Assembly (NCBI GenBank): GCA_910586715.1
Contig: CAJUJG010000002.1
Location: 199,709 to 212,970, forward strand
Direction of reading: 5' to 3'
Source: an uncultured Lachnospiraceae bacterium
Lineage (GTDB): Bacteria; Bacillota; Clostridia; Lachnospirales; Lachnospiraceae
DNA length: 13,262 nt
Below, one piece after another: positions 6,654 through 13,262 of the stretch. The first letter of the stretch is position 1; the number at the start of each line of letters is the position of its first letter. The position numbers and the translations under genes are program-made. The notes below the pieces were generated by a model. The model was not told the DNA's origin. It saw only the letters and a program-made list of their open reading frames with translations, and did no database searches.

Positions 6654-6782
6654 TTTGTCTGCCCATTCTCTTAACGATTGAACCATGCTTAATCCATTGT
6701 TTCCCATGCGGTAAGCTGCGCCTGTAGCATAATAAACAAGGACTAACACCTGTGCCGCACATCGCTTTAACAACCGTTTCAT
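6651..6782 (-). CDS. Small hydrophobic protein of unknown function, 43 residues
   Basis: A short reading frame that begins MKRLLKRCAAQVLVLVYY and ends SLREWADK. It has a basic start, a hydrophobic stretch (about 8-24) and a polar C-terminal end, so a small single-pass membrane protein is possible. I do not recognise a family. Support for translation is its setting: AGGAGA lies eight bases before the ATG, and the TAG stop of the upstream kinase gene is part of that ribosome site (TAGGAGA), leaving an 11-base gap. The same junction occurs at rpoD-trmK. Its stop codon is 17 bases before the P1 helix of rnpB, so it fills nearly all the space between the kinase gene and rnpB. A longer frame (6640-6867) that overlaps the kinase gene has no such signals. 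Confidence 0.6.
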   Translation of the reverse strand: MKRLLKRCAAQVLVLVYYATGAAYRMGNNGLSMVQSLREWADK

Positions 6783-6793
6783 ACACATATCTC

Positions 6794-8476
6794 CTATACC
6801 TTAAAACAGCTGCCTCCCACAAACTCCCTGACAATCGAATTTTTTGGAAGCTCCTCCGTGCTGACACCCAAAAAGTAGCTTAAAAACTTCAAAAGCCGCA
6901 CTGCCTCAAAATACTCCGGCTCACCCTTTTCGATATTGTAAAGCAGCGGCTCCGCATATTGTTTTAACACTGCAAGCTCATAAATCAGCGCCGAATTAAA
7001 CATTGCGTCTGCGCTCTCCTGAAACGGGAAAATATTTTCCTCCTCACCGTTTCGCACCGAAGGCCACATCTGGATTGTACGCTTTGCCGTGGCGCCCCTT
7101 GTCCGCGCGTCCCGCACCATACGCCGAAGCAGCCTTCCGTCGGTCGTCGGAATCCGGTTGTGCTCGTCAATATTGAGCGATGTGAGTGCGCTGATATATA
7201 TTTTATACTTACTTTCTGCCGGAAGCGCATAGGACATCTTATCATTGAGCCCGTGTATACCCTCAATCACAAGCACATCATCGGGACCAAGCTGCTTGTA
7301 ATTTCCCTTGTACTCCCGCTTTCCCGTGACAAAGTTAAAAGTCGGAAGCTCCACGCGCTCGCCTGCAAGAAGTTTTAACATATCCTCATTAAACTGCTTC
7401 ATGTCAATCGCCTCAAGACACTCAAAATCATAGTCGCCGTTTGGCTGTCTCGGCGTATTCTCCCTATTGACGAAATAATCGTCTACGGCAATCGGATGCG
7501 GCACAAATCCGTGCGTTTTTAGCTGAACGGAAAGCCGATGTGAAAACGTCGTTTTTCCCGACGAGGAAGGTCCGGCAATCATCACAAATTTAACGCCGCC
7601 CCTCGACACAATATCCGACGCAATCTCACTGATGCGCCGCTCCTGCAGCGCTTCCTGAACCAGCACAAGCTCATTAAACCTGCCTGCGCGGATCTCGTCG
7701 TTTAAGTCCGCCACCGTGTCAACGCCAAGCTTCTCGCCCCAGTCCGTCGCAATCGACATCGCATGGAACAGCTTTGGAAGCGGTTTAAATTCTTCCAAAA
7801 CTTCCGGATTTTTCTTTTCCGGCAAAATCAGCACAAAACCGTCCTCATATTTGCGCAAATCAAAATGCTTCACATATCCCGTGCTCGGCAGCATGTAGCC
7901 GTAATAATAATCCTTATAGCCGTCAAGATTATAGACATTGACCGTTGAACTGCCCCTGTACTTAAACAGATTTACCTTATCCTCCATTTTCTGCTCGCTA
8001 AAGATAACGTTTGCCTCCTCAAGCGGCATGGAGCGTTTAATCACATACAAATCCTTGTTGATGTACTCCTGCATTTTTGCCTTCACCTCGGCCACCAACG
8101 CATCCGTCACCTCAAAATCGCCGTTTTTTGAGCAGTATAATCCGTTTCCGATTGCAAATTCAAGCTTAATCTTTTCAATGTTATCAGCGCCCACAACCTC
8201 CTGGATTGCCTTCATCAAAATTAAAATTGCCGTTCTGTTGTATGTCTTATGACCCGTATCGTCCGTGAGCGTCAGAAACTCAACCGTACAGTCCCTGTCT
8301 ACTTTTTTGAACAGCTCCCTGATTTTGCCGTCCCGCACCGCCAGCGCAATTTGATGCGGATAATCCTTCTGATAAACGGTTGCAATTTCGCCGTATGTAA
8401 TTCCCGCGGGATATTCCCTTGTCTTACCCCCGACCGTCACCAAATAACTATTCCTGTTTTCCTGTTTATTGTCCAT
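6794..8476 (-). CDS. Nucleoside kinase (uridine kinase-like) with ThrRS-like N-terminal domains
   Basis: A 560-residue protein of the clostridial nucleoside kinase type. Residues about 10-70 resemble a TGS domain. Residues about 75-210 resemble the second additional domain of threonyl-tRNA synthetase (EEANVIF...KVNLFKYRGSSTVNVYNLDGY), without the aminoacylation core. Residues about 295-510 are a phosphoribulokinase/uridine kinase domain: Walker A AGPSSSGKTT (301-310), VDDYFVNR (331-338), DFECLEAID (350-358) and VLVIEGIHGLN (401-411). Such enzymes phosphorylate uridine or a related nucleoside, and what the synthetase-like half senses is not known. The frame is open upstream to 8623, but ATG at 8476 is chosen because GAGGGG lies seven bases before it and the upstream stretch overlaps the Nif3-like gene. 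Its own stop feeds the ribosome site of the small gene downstream. Confidence 0.92.
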   Translation of the reverse strand: MDNKQENRNSYLVTVGGKTREYPAGITYGEIATVYQKDYPHQIALAVRDGKIRELFKKVDRDCTVEFLTLTDDTGHKTYNRTAILILMKAIQEVVGADNIEKIKLEFAIGNGLYCSKNGDFEVTDALVAEVKAKMQEYINKDLYVIKRSMPLEEANVIFSEQKMEDKVNLFKYRGSSTVNVYNLDGYKDYYYGYMLPSTGYVKHFDLRKYEDGFVLILPEKKNPEVLEEFKPLPKLFHAMSIATDWGEKLGVDTVADLNDEIRAGRFNELVLVQEALQERRISEIASDIVSRGGVKFVMIAGPSSSGKTTFSHRLSVQLKTHGFVPHPIAVDDYFVNRENTPRQPNGDYDFECLEAIDMKQFNEDMLKLLAGERVELPTFNFVTGKREYKGNYKQLGPDDVLVIEGIHGLNDKMSYALPAESKYKIYISALTSLNIDEHNRIPTTDGRLLRRMVRDARTRGATAKRTIQMWPSVRNGEEENIFPFQESADAMFNSALIYELAVLKQYAEPLLYNIEKGEPEYFEAVRLLKFLSYFLGVSTEELPKNSIVREFVGGSCFKV

Positions 8477-8498
8477 CGTTTCACCCCTCTTTATCGTA

Positions 8499-9281
8499 TT
8501 ATATGACTGTAAACGGTTCACAAAACTGTGCACTGTACACCCGCAGCTTCGGAAGCTCCCGCTTGATAAATTCCTCCATATATGGTATGAACAGTTTCTC
8601 AATCCCGTAGTGTCCCGCGTCAATCACTGCAAGTCCCTGTGCCACAGCGTCAATGCCTTCATGGTGGTCAATGTCTCCCGTAATCATCACGTCAGCTCCC
8701 GCATAGATGGCATCCCTTATAAAACTGCCGCCGGAGCCCGGCATTACCGCCGCCGTTTCCACGATGTCACCCAAGTCGCCAAATACGCGCACATTCGGCA
8801 CATGAAAACGCTTCTTGACAAGCCCTGCAAGCGCTTCCATACTCATCCGGTCTGCAAGACGTCCCACGCGTCCGCAACCCTCCTTTGAGATTTCATCTTC
8901 AAACGTCACGTTTAATACCTCGCGCGCCCGCAGTCCAAGTTCATCTGCCGCCGCGTCCGCCATCCCCATGACGTCAAAATTGGTGTGCATCGCATAATAG
9001 CTTATATCATTTTGTATAAGTTTTACAATGCGCCTGCCGATAAAATCGTCGGTATTGACACGGGAAAGCTTTTTGAAAATCAGCGGATGATGCGTCAGCA
9101 GCATATCCGCCCCCGCGCGCACGGCATCCGCAATGACTTCATCCGTTGCATCCAATGCTATGTAAATCGTTTCCACATCCTTGTCACGCCTTCCGGCAAG
9201 CAAACCGATGTTATCCCAGTCTTCCGCATAATTTTTAGGCGAAAGCGTCTCAAGCTTTTCTATAATTTCACCGCACGTCAA
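8499..9281 (-). CDS. Nif3-like dinuclear metal-centre protein
   Basis: A 260-residue member of the NIF3/YbgI (DUF34) family. The metal-site motifs are THHPLIF (H64, H65), HTNFD (H99, D103) and, near the C-terminus, GDIDHHEGIDA (202-212) and DAGHYGIE (H224, E228). The family forms ring-like assemblies around a two-metal centre. A GTP cyclohydrolase I type 2 name is often attached but poorly founded, and the true reaction is uncertain. The protein is the short form without the inserted middle domain of Bacillus YqfO. The start codon is TTG, supported by GGAGG nine bases upstream. The trmK-Nif3 pairing is common in Firmicutes and suggests a shared but unknown role. The gap to the kinase gene is 22 bases. 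Confidence 0.92.
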   Translation of the reverse strand: MTCGEIIEKLETLSPKNYAEDWDNIGLLAGRRDKDVETIYIALDATDEVIADAVRAGADMLLTHHPLIFKKLSRVNTDDFIGRRIVKLIQNDISYYAMHTNFDVMGMADAAADELGLRAREVLNVTFEDEISKEGCGRVGRLADRMSMEALAGLVKKRFHVPNVRVFGDLGDIVETAAVMPGSGGSFIRDAIYAGADVMITGDIDHHEGIDAVAQGLAVIDAGHYGIEKLFIPYMEEFIKRELPKLRVYSAQFCEPFTVI

Positions 9282-9322
9282 AATCCTATCCCTCCCTGAC
9301 TCATACTATGTAACAGAAGCGG

Positions 9323-10126
9323 CTAAAAATACTGATACAGGCAGAACACAATATCACTCAGCGCGTCTTCCAGTTCCGCCATACGACACTGCTGCCTTGC
9401 AGTCTCCCTACCCGAAGCGTTTAAACGCTCCCGAATCTGTTCCAAATTTGCCTTCTGCCACAAAAGATACCGCTTCAAAACGGGATGGGAATGCTCCAAA
9501 AGATACGGTCCGTATGTATCCTGCACGCTCGTAAGCCTTGCCGCCTCCTCCGTGCAAATCTCGGAAATGTCGGGCGGATTGCCGCACACCGCCGTCCGCC
9601 TGCCTAACTGCTCCAAACCGCCTGCCAACAAACGCTCATGTTTTCCGAAAGCCGCAGGCAGCGCCCGCATCATCGGATAATATTTCCCATCCTCAAAAAT
9701 CATATCTTCCTTTTCAATCAGATACCCGTTTACACGCAGATATTTGCGCACCTCGTCAAGCTCCGACTGCGGCTGCAATACGACCTGCCTCATGTCGCCA
9801 ATCAGCGCGCGGCTCCTCTCCAAAATCGACACCACAAGCCGCCCGCCCATACCGGCACAGACAATGCCTTCCGCCTCATTTGGCAAAAGCGCCGCCGCCC
9901 CGTCCGAAAGCCGCGTTTCGATATATTCCTGCATTCCGTAATCGCGGATATTTTCTTTCGCACGTTCAAGCGGTCCCCTGTTAATATCCATTGCAATCAC
10001 ATGCGCGCAGGTACGGCTCCTGATTAACTCCATTGCCACATAACCGTGGTCACAGCCAATATCCGCCATGCTTTCACAGGGCGAAACAAGCGCCGCCACA
10101 GCCCGCATTCTATCCGACAACTGCAT
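9323..10126 (-). CDS. trmK: tRNA (adenine(22)-N(1))-methyltransferase
   Basis: A 267-residue class I methyltransferase of the TrmK/YqfN family, which makes m1A at position 22 of certain tRNAs. Motif I is ADIGCDHGYVA (21-31), the acidic end of strand 2 is VIAMDIN (43-49), the substrate-side motif is VVLQPQSE (115-122), and EDGKYYPM (145-152) is typical of the family. The C-terminal third (about 165-267) is rich in Leu, Glu and Arg and fits the helical coiled-coil domain that TrmK uses to hold tRNA. ATG at 10126 is preferred to GTG at 10132, because AGGAGA lies six bases before the ATG and directly abuts the GTG. The ribosome site overlaps the rpoD stop codon (TAGGAGA), so translation is probably coupled to rpoD. 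Confidence 0.94.
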   Translation of the reverse strand: MQLSDRMRAVAALVSPCESMADIGCDHGYVAMELIRSRTCAHVIAMDINRGPLERAKENIRDYGMQEYIETRLSDGAAALLPNEAEGIVCAGMGGRLVVSILERSRALIGDMRQVVLQPQSELDEVRKYLRVNGYLIEKEDMIFEDGKYYPMMRALPAAFGKHERLLAGGLEQLGRRTAVCGNPPDISEICTEEAARLTSVQDTYGPYLLEHSHPVLKRYLLWQKANLEQIRERLNASGRETARQQCRMAELEDALSDIVFCLYQYF

Positions 10127-10136
10127 TTGCACTCTC

Positions 10137-11258
10137 CTAATCCAAATAGTCCTTTAACTTCCTGCTTCTTGAAGGGTGACGCAGCTTCCGAAGCGCCTTT
10201 GCCTCAATCTGCCTGATACGCTCTCTCGTAACATTAAATTCCTTACCGACCTCCTCGAGTGTGCGCGCACGCCCGTCGTCAAGTCCGAAACGCAGTCTCA
10301 ATACCTTCTGCTCCCTGTCGGTCAGCGTGTCAAGCACCTCGACAAGCTGCTCCTTTAACAGCGTAAATGCCGCCGCGTCAGCAGGAACGGGCACATTATC
10401 ATCCTGTATAAAATCCCCAAGATGACTGTCCTCCTCCTCACCAATCGGCGTCTCAAGCGATACCGGCTCCTGCGAAATCTTCAAAATCTCGCGCACGCGC
10501 TCCTCCGGCATATTCATTTCCTTTGCAATCTCCTCCGGGGTCGGTTCCCGCCCAAGCTCCTGTAAGAGCTGTCTGCTCACGCGGATTAATTTATTGATGG
10601 TCTCAACCATATGCACCGGAATACGGATGGTTCTCGCCTGATCCGCAATCGCTCTTGTGATTGCCTGCCGTATCCACCACGTCGCATAGGTCGAAAACTT
10701 ATAGCCTTTCCTGTAATCAAACTTCTCAACTGCCTTAATCAGACCAAGATTGCCCTCCTGAATGAGGTCCAAAAACAGCATTCCTCTGCCCACATAGCGC
10801 TTCGCAATGCTCACAACAAGCCTGAGGTTCGCCTCGGCTAACCTCTTTTTTGCCTCCTCATCGCCAAGCTCCATCTTTTTTGCAAGCTCAATCTCCTCGT
10901 CAGCGCTTAGAAGCGGCACTTTTCCGATTTCCTTTAAATACATCCTTACGGGGTCCTCAATGCCGATGCCGTCAGGAACGGACAGGTCGATGTTCTCCAC
11001 ATCCATGTCCACGTCTTCCTCATCACTCAGAAGAATATCGTCATCCGGCAAATCGTCGTCATCGTCCGTAATACGCAGCACATCCACGTTGCTCTGTTCA
11101 AGAAAATCCAGTATCTTCTCAAACTGCTCCGTCTCAAGAGGCATGTCCTTGAAAAAGTCGCTGATTTCCTGATACTCAAGCACGTTTTTCTTCTTCTTTG
11201 CCATCGCAAGAAGCTCTTTTAACTTTGCCTCAAATTTTGCTTGTGTGTTTTCATCCAT
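10137..11258 (-). CDS. rpoD: Primary RNA polymerase sigma factor (sigma-70/SigA)
   Basis: A 373-residue housekeeping sigma factor, the length usual for SigA of Firmicutes. Region 1.1 covers about 10-60, followed by a very acidic linker (DDDDDLPDDD, 65-74). Region 1.2 covers about 101-133 (DPVRMYLKEIG). Region 2 covers about 140-212, with NLRLVVSIAKRY, DLIQEGNLGLIKAVEKFDY and the -10 contact segment FSTYATWWIRQAI (188-200). Region 3 covers about 215-290, and region 4 about 305-370, with the helix-turn-helix TLEEVGKEFNVTRERIRQIEAKALRKLR (333-360). ATG at 11258 is chosen because GGAGG lies ten bases before it. The longer frame to 11354 overlaps dnaG and is not conserved in character. The dnaG-rpoD order is the standard macromolecular synthesis arrangement, with a 34-base gap. 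Confidence 0.98.
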   Translation of the reverse strand: MDENTQAKFEAKLKELLAMAKKKKNVLEYQEISDFFKDMPLETEQFEKILDFLEQSNVDVLRITDDDDDLPDDDILLSDEEDVDMDVENIDLSVPDGIGIEDPVRMYLKEIGKVPLLSADEEIELAKKMELGDEEAKKRLAEANLRLVVSIAKRYVGRGMLFLDLIQEGNLGLIKAVEKFDYRKGYKFSTYATWWIRQAITRAIADQARTIRIPVHMVETINKLIRVSRQLLQELGREPTPEEIAKEMNMPEERVREILKISQEPVSLETPIGEEEDSHLGDFIQDDNVPVPADAAAFTLLKEQLVEVLDTLTDREQKVLRLRFGLDDGRARTLEEVGKEFNVTRERIRQIEAKALRKLRHPSRSRKLKDYLD

Positions 11259-11292
11259 TCTGGTCAATCCTCCATACCATATATTTTTATCC

Positions 11293-13089
11293 TTAATTGA
11301 AAGAAATATGCGTTTTGTTAAGTTCTTCCAGTGCTTTTTTGCCCTCAACCGCAATGCTTAACGCGGCAATCTCCACACCGGAGCGTTCCAAATAATGCTC
11401 ATAACTGTTTTTCTTTACGCGCACAAGAATATCATGGAATGCCTTTTCCTTCTCCTGCACCGTCTCAAGCTCCGGAAGCTGTGTCGTAAACAGGGATGCC
11501 GCCTCGCTTTGCTCCTTCTCGTCGTCAAACAGGTCGATAATGCCCGCCGGATTAAACTGGCCTTTTTCAATATCCGCAAACATCCGCTGCGCCACCTTTT
11601 TGTACAGCTCGTCCGTAAAATCCTCGGGAGAAATATAACTTTTGACCTTTTCATAAAGCTGCGGGTAATCCGTAAGCCACGTCAGCAGAAGCCGCTGCGC
11701 TTTCCTGGCATTTTCCTGCGCCGGATTTTTCCCTCTGCTGTTCACCCCTGATTTCGGGCGTTCCCGCAAAACCGGAGCAACCGCATAGCCTCCTGTCTTT
11801 GCCGCCATATTGACGACAAGCTTTCTTAAATTTTCGAAGCCGATATGGTACTTGTCCGCTATCGCCTCTATATAATTTTCACGCTCTACGTCCTCCCCGA
11901 AATCACAAAGCCTTCTTGCGATGTGATTGTGGAAGTTCGTTTTCTCCTCCGGATCATTCATGTCAAAATCCCGCTCCAGCATACGGATTTCAAATAAAAA
12001 AGAATTCTCCGCATGTTCTATGCGTTCCTGAAACGCCTCTTTTCCAAGATTTTTCATAAATTCATCGGGGTCCTTGTAGGGCGACATATTAATAATCTTT
12101 CCTGACATTCCCACGTCACGCAAAATCCCGATTGCACGCAGCGCAGCTTTCACGCCCGCCCCGTCACTATCGTAGGCAAGAAGCACCTCTTTTGTGTACT
12201 TCTTAATCAACCCTGCCTGCCCCGCCGTAAATGCCGTTCCAAGCGAGGCGACCGCCTGCGTAAAACCCGCCTGATGCATACTGATCACATCCATATACCC
12301 TTCGCACAAAATCATATTTCCCGCTCTTGACGAGCGCGCAAGGTTCATGCCGTAAAGGTTTCTGCTCTTGTCAAAAATTTCCGTCTCGGGAGAATTCAAA
12401 TACTTTGGTCCCTTGTCGTCCGTCCCCATAATCCGCCCGCCAAAACCAATCACGCGATGGTTGATGTCCTGTATCGGAAACATAACCCGGTTCCAAAACT
12501 GCGTCACCGTTCCGCGCCGCTCGTCTGCCTTTGCCAGCCCTGCATCACGGATTAAATCGTCCGTAAACCCCTTTTGGCGCAGATACAGTAACAGCTCCTC
12601 GCCCCTTACAGGCGCAAACCCAAGTCCGAAGCCTTTCCGGGTCTCATCCGAAAGCGCCCTTTTGTCAAGATATTCGCGCGCCTTTGCGCCGCGCTCACCC
12701 CGAAGCTGATAATAATAGAACTTCGCCGCCTCTTTATTCACTGCCAAAAGCTGCCGCCGCCTGCTCTCCCTGCGTTTTGCCTCCTCCGAATACGTCTCTT
12801 CGGGAAGCTTTACCCCTGCCCGCTCTGCAAGCAGTTTCAGCGCCTCCGGAAACGTACAGTTTTCATATTTCATCACAAACGTCGTCACATTACCGCCTTC
12901 GCCGCAGCCAAAGCACTTGTATATCTGCTTTGAGCGGCTTACATAAAAGGAAGGGGTCTTCTCCCCATGAAACGGGCAGCAGCACACATAATTGCTTCCC
13001 CGTTTCGAAAGTCCGACGTAACCTGAAATAACATCCACAATGTCATTTCGCTGCCTTACTTCCTCTACAATTTCTTCGGGATAGTACAT
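11293..13089 (-). CDS. dnaG: DNA primase
   Basis: A 598-residue bacterial primase, which makes RNA primers at the replication fork. The CHC2 zinc finger uses C38, H41 (CPFHGEKTPSF) and C59, C62 (YKCFGCGEGGN). The core has FWNRVMFPI (198-206), GFGGR (215-219) and the P-K-Y-L-N-SPET segment (228-236). The Toprim metal site is formed by E263 (ILCEGYMDV) and D307/D309 (AYDSDGAG). The C-terminal part (about 450-598) is the less conserved helicase-binding domain. ATG at 13089 is chosen because the family begins MYYPEE; a TTG two codons upstream (13095) has a better-placed AAAGGAG (5 bases, versus 11 for the ATG) and cannot be ruled out. The gene heads the same-strand series that runs to 4029. Confidence 0.97.
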   Translation of the reverse strand: MYYPEEIVEEVRQRNDIVDVISGYVGLSKRGSNYVCCCPFHGEKTPSFYVSRSKQIYKCFGCGEGGNVTTFVMKYENCTFPEALKLLAERAGVKLPEETYSEEAKRRESRRRQLLAVNKEAAKFYYYQLRGERGAKAREYLDKRALSDETRKGFGLGFAPVRGEELLLYLRQKGFTDDLIRDAGLAKADERRGTVTQFWNRVMFPIQDINHRVIGFGGRIMGTDDKGPKYLNSPETEIFDKSRNLYGMNLARSSRAGNMILCEGYMDVISMHQAGFTQAVASLGTAFTAGQAGLIKKYTKEVLLAYDSDGAGVKAALRAIGILRDVGMSGKIINMSPYKDPDEFMKNLGKEAFQERIEHAENSFLFEIRMLERDFDMNDPEEKTNFHNHIARRLCDFGEDVERENYIEAIADKYHIGFENLRKLVVNMAAKTGGYAVAPVLRERPKSGVNSRGKNPAQENARKAQRLLLTWLTDYPQLYEKVKSYISPEDFTDELYKKVAQRMFADIEKGQFNPAGIIDLFDDEKEQSEAASLFTTQLPELETVQEKEKAFHDILVRVKKNSYEHYLERSGVEIAALSIAVEGKKALEELNKTHISFN

Positions 13090-13153
13090 GAACAACCCTG
13101 CTCCTTTCTCAGTCTAGTGTACTGACCGCTTCATATCTAGTAAAGCTCCGCAG

Positions 13154-13182
13154 AATATTTTCCTGAGAGTGCTGCTTTACAA
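13154..13182 (-). promoter_or_regulatory. Candidate dnaG promoter
   Basis: On the minus strand TTGTAA (13182-13177) is followed after 17 bases by AATATT (13159-13154), each matching 4 of 6 consensus bases. The predicted start is near 13147, with a leader of about 58 bases. It overlaps the left arm of the inverted repeat at 13156-13239. Transcription from upstream of the window is also possible. Confidence 0.3.
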
Positions 13183-13239
13183 ACGCAGGCGTAGCGGTGG
13201 CTACGGCGAGGCTTGGGAAGTAGTGCTCTCAGGGAAATA
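13156..13239 (+). repeat. Long imperfect inverted repeat, likely RNA hairpin from the + strand
   Basis: Arms of 22 bases (13156-13177 and 13218-13239) match at 18 positions, and all four differences form G-U pairs if the + strand is transcribed. In minus-strand RNA they would be A-C mismatches. The perfect core is CCTGAGAG with CTCTCAGG. Inside is a second hairpin, CGTAGC GGTG GCTACG (13190-13205). There is no T run after the arms, so it is not a standard terminator. It could be a structured leader of a + strand gene beyond the window, or a dispersed palindromic repeat. No coding frame of note lies here. Confidence 0.7.
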
Positions 13240-13256
13240 GGCAAGGAGGTTTGCCT
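13239..13256 (+). other. Hairpin with Shine-Dalgarno-like loop at the window edge
   Basis: A perfect 6-bp stem, AGGCAA with TTGCCT, encloses the six-base loop GGAGGT, so AAGGAGGT is exposed in + strand RNA. It follows directly on the long inverted repeat. If a start codon lies just past the window end, this would be the ribosome site of a gene divergent from dnaG. It cannot be settled within the window. Confidence 0.4.
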
Positions 13257-13262
13257 GAATAT

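Noticed and set aside
6112..6681. A 189-residue + strand frame
   Set aside because: It runs antisense across rnpB; the RNA signature is decisive and the frame is accidental.
6640..6867. A 75-residue minus-strand frame over the kinase 3' end and the gap before rnpB
   Set aside because: It lies in another frame of the kinase gene for much of its length, lacks a ribosome site, and conflicts with the 43-residue frame that has one.
9538..10027. Long + strand frames opposite trmK
   Set aside because: They are shadows of a G+C-rich gene with strong family motifs on the other strand.
1..13262. CRISPR arrays, tRNA genes and insertion-sequence transposases
   Set aside because: No regularly spaced repeats, no tRNA-like cloverleaf recognised and no transposase-like protein seen.

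Overview
The window looks like chromosomal DNA of an anaerobic Gram-positive bacterium of the Clostridia, probably Lachnospiraceae or a close relative. The grounds are strong AGGAGG-type ribosome sites, a dnaG-rpoD-trmK-Nif3 gene order, a type A RNase P RNA, a catalytic plus regulatory aspartate transcarbamylase pair, and protein sequences of clostridial character. This is an inference from gene content; no database search was possible.

Layout, left to right. (1) On the + strand lie the 3' end of pyrB and the whole of pyrI (pyrimidine synthesis), closed by a symmetrical terminator at 711-743 that also serves the minus strand. (2) Every other gene is on the minus strand and reads right to left. 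At 770-2882 is a two-gene operon of COG0523/CobW-type GTPases. The first gene has a CICC metal site and a very His-rich linker with two CTCGCH motifs. The second lacks the Cys motif and instead carries a C-terminal domain resembling TIGR03943/DUF1980 (YcgQ type). The operon has its own good promoter, which overlaps the end of the next gene. (3) At 2986-3894 is an A+T-rich solitary adenine-N6 DNA methyltransferase, probably acquired. (4) At 4029-13089 is a long same-strand housekeeping series. In transcription order it is dnaG, rpoD, trmK, a Nif3-like protein, a uridine-kinase-like nucleoside kinase, a 43-residue small protein, rnpB (RNase P RNA), a TrmH-family RNA methyltransferase, a membrane-anchored trypsin-like protease and a dCMP deaminase. 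(5) At 13090-13262, upstream of dnaG, is a non-coding stretch with a long inverted repeat whose mismatches are all G-U wobbles in + strand RNA, followed by a small hairpin with a Shine-Dalgarno-like loop.

Functionally, the large series combines replication priming, the main sigma factor, tRNA/rRNA modification and processing (TrmK, TrmH-like, RNase P) and nucleotide supply (nucleoside kinase, dCMP deaminase). Most junctions are tight: 10-42 nt gaps, a 4-nt GTGA overlap, or stop codons built into the next ribosome site. The least ordinary items are the GTPase pair with its domain fusion, the small protein abutting rnpB, and the structured repeat upstream of dnaG.
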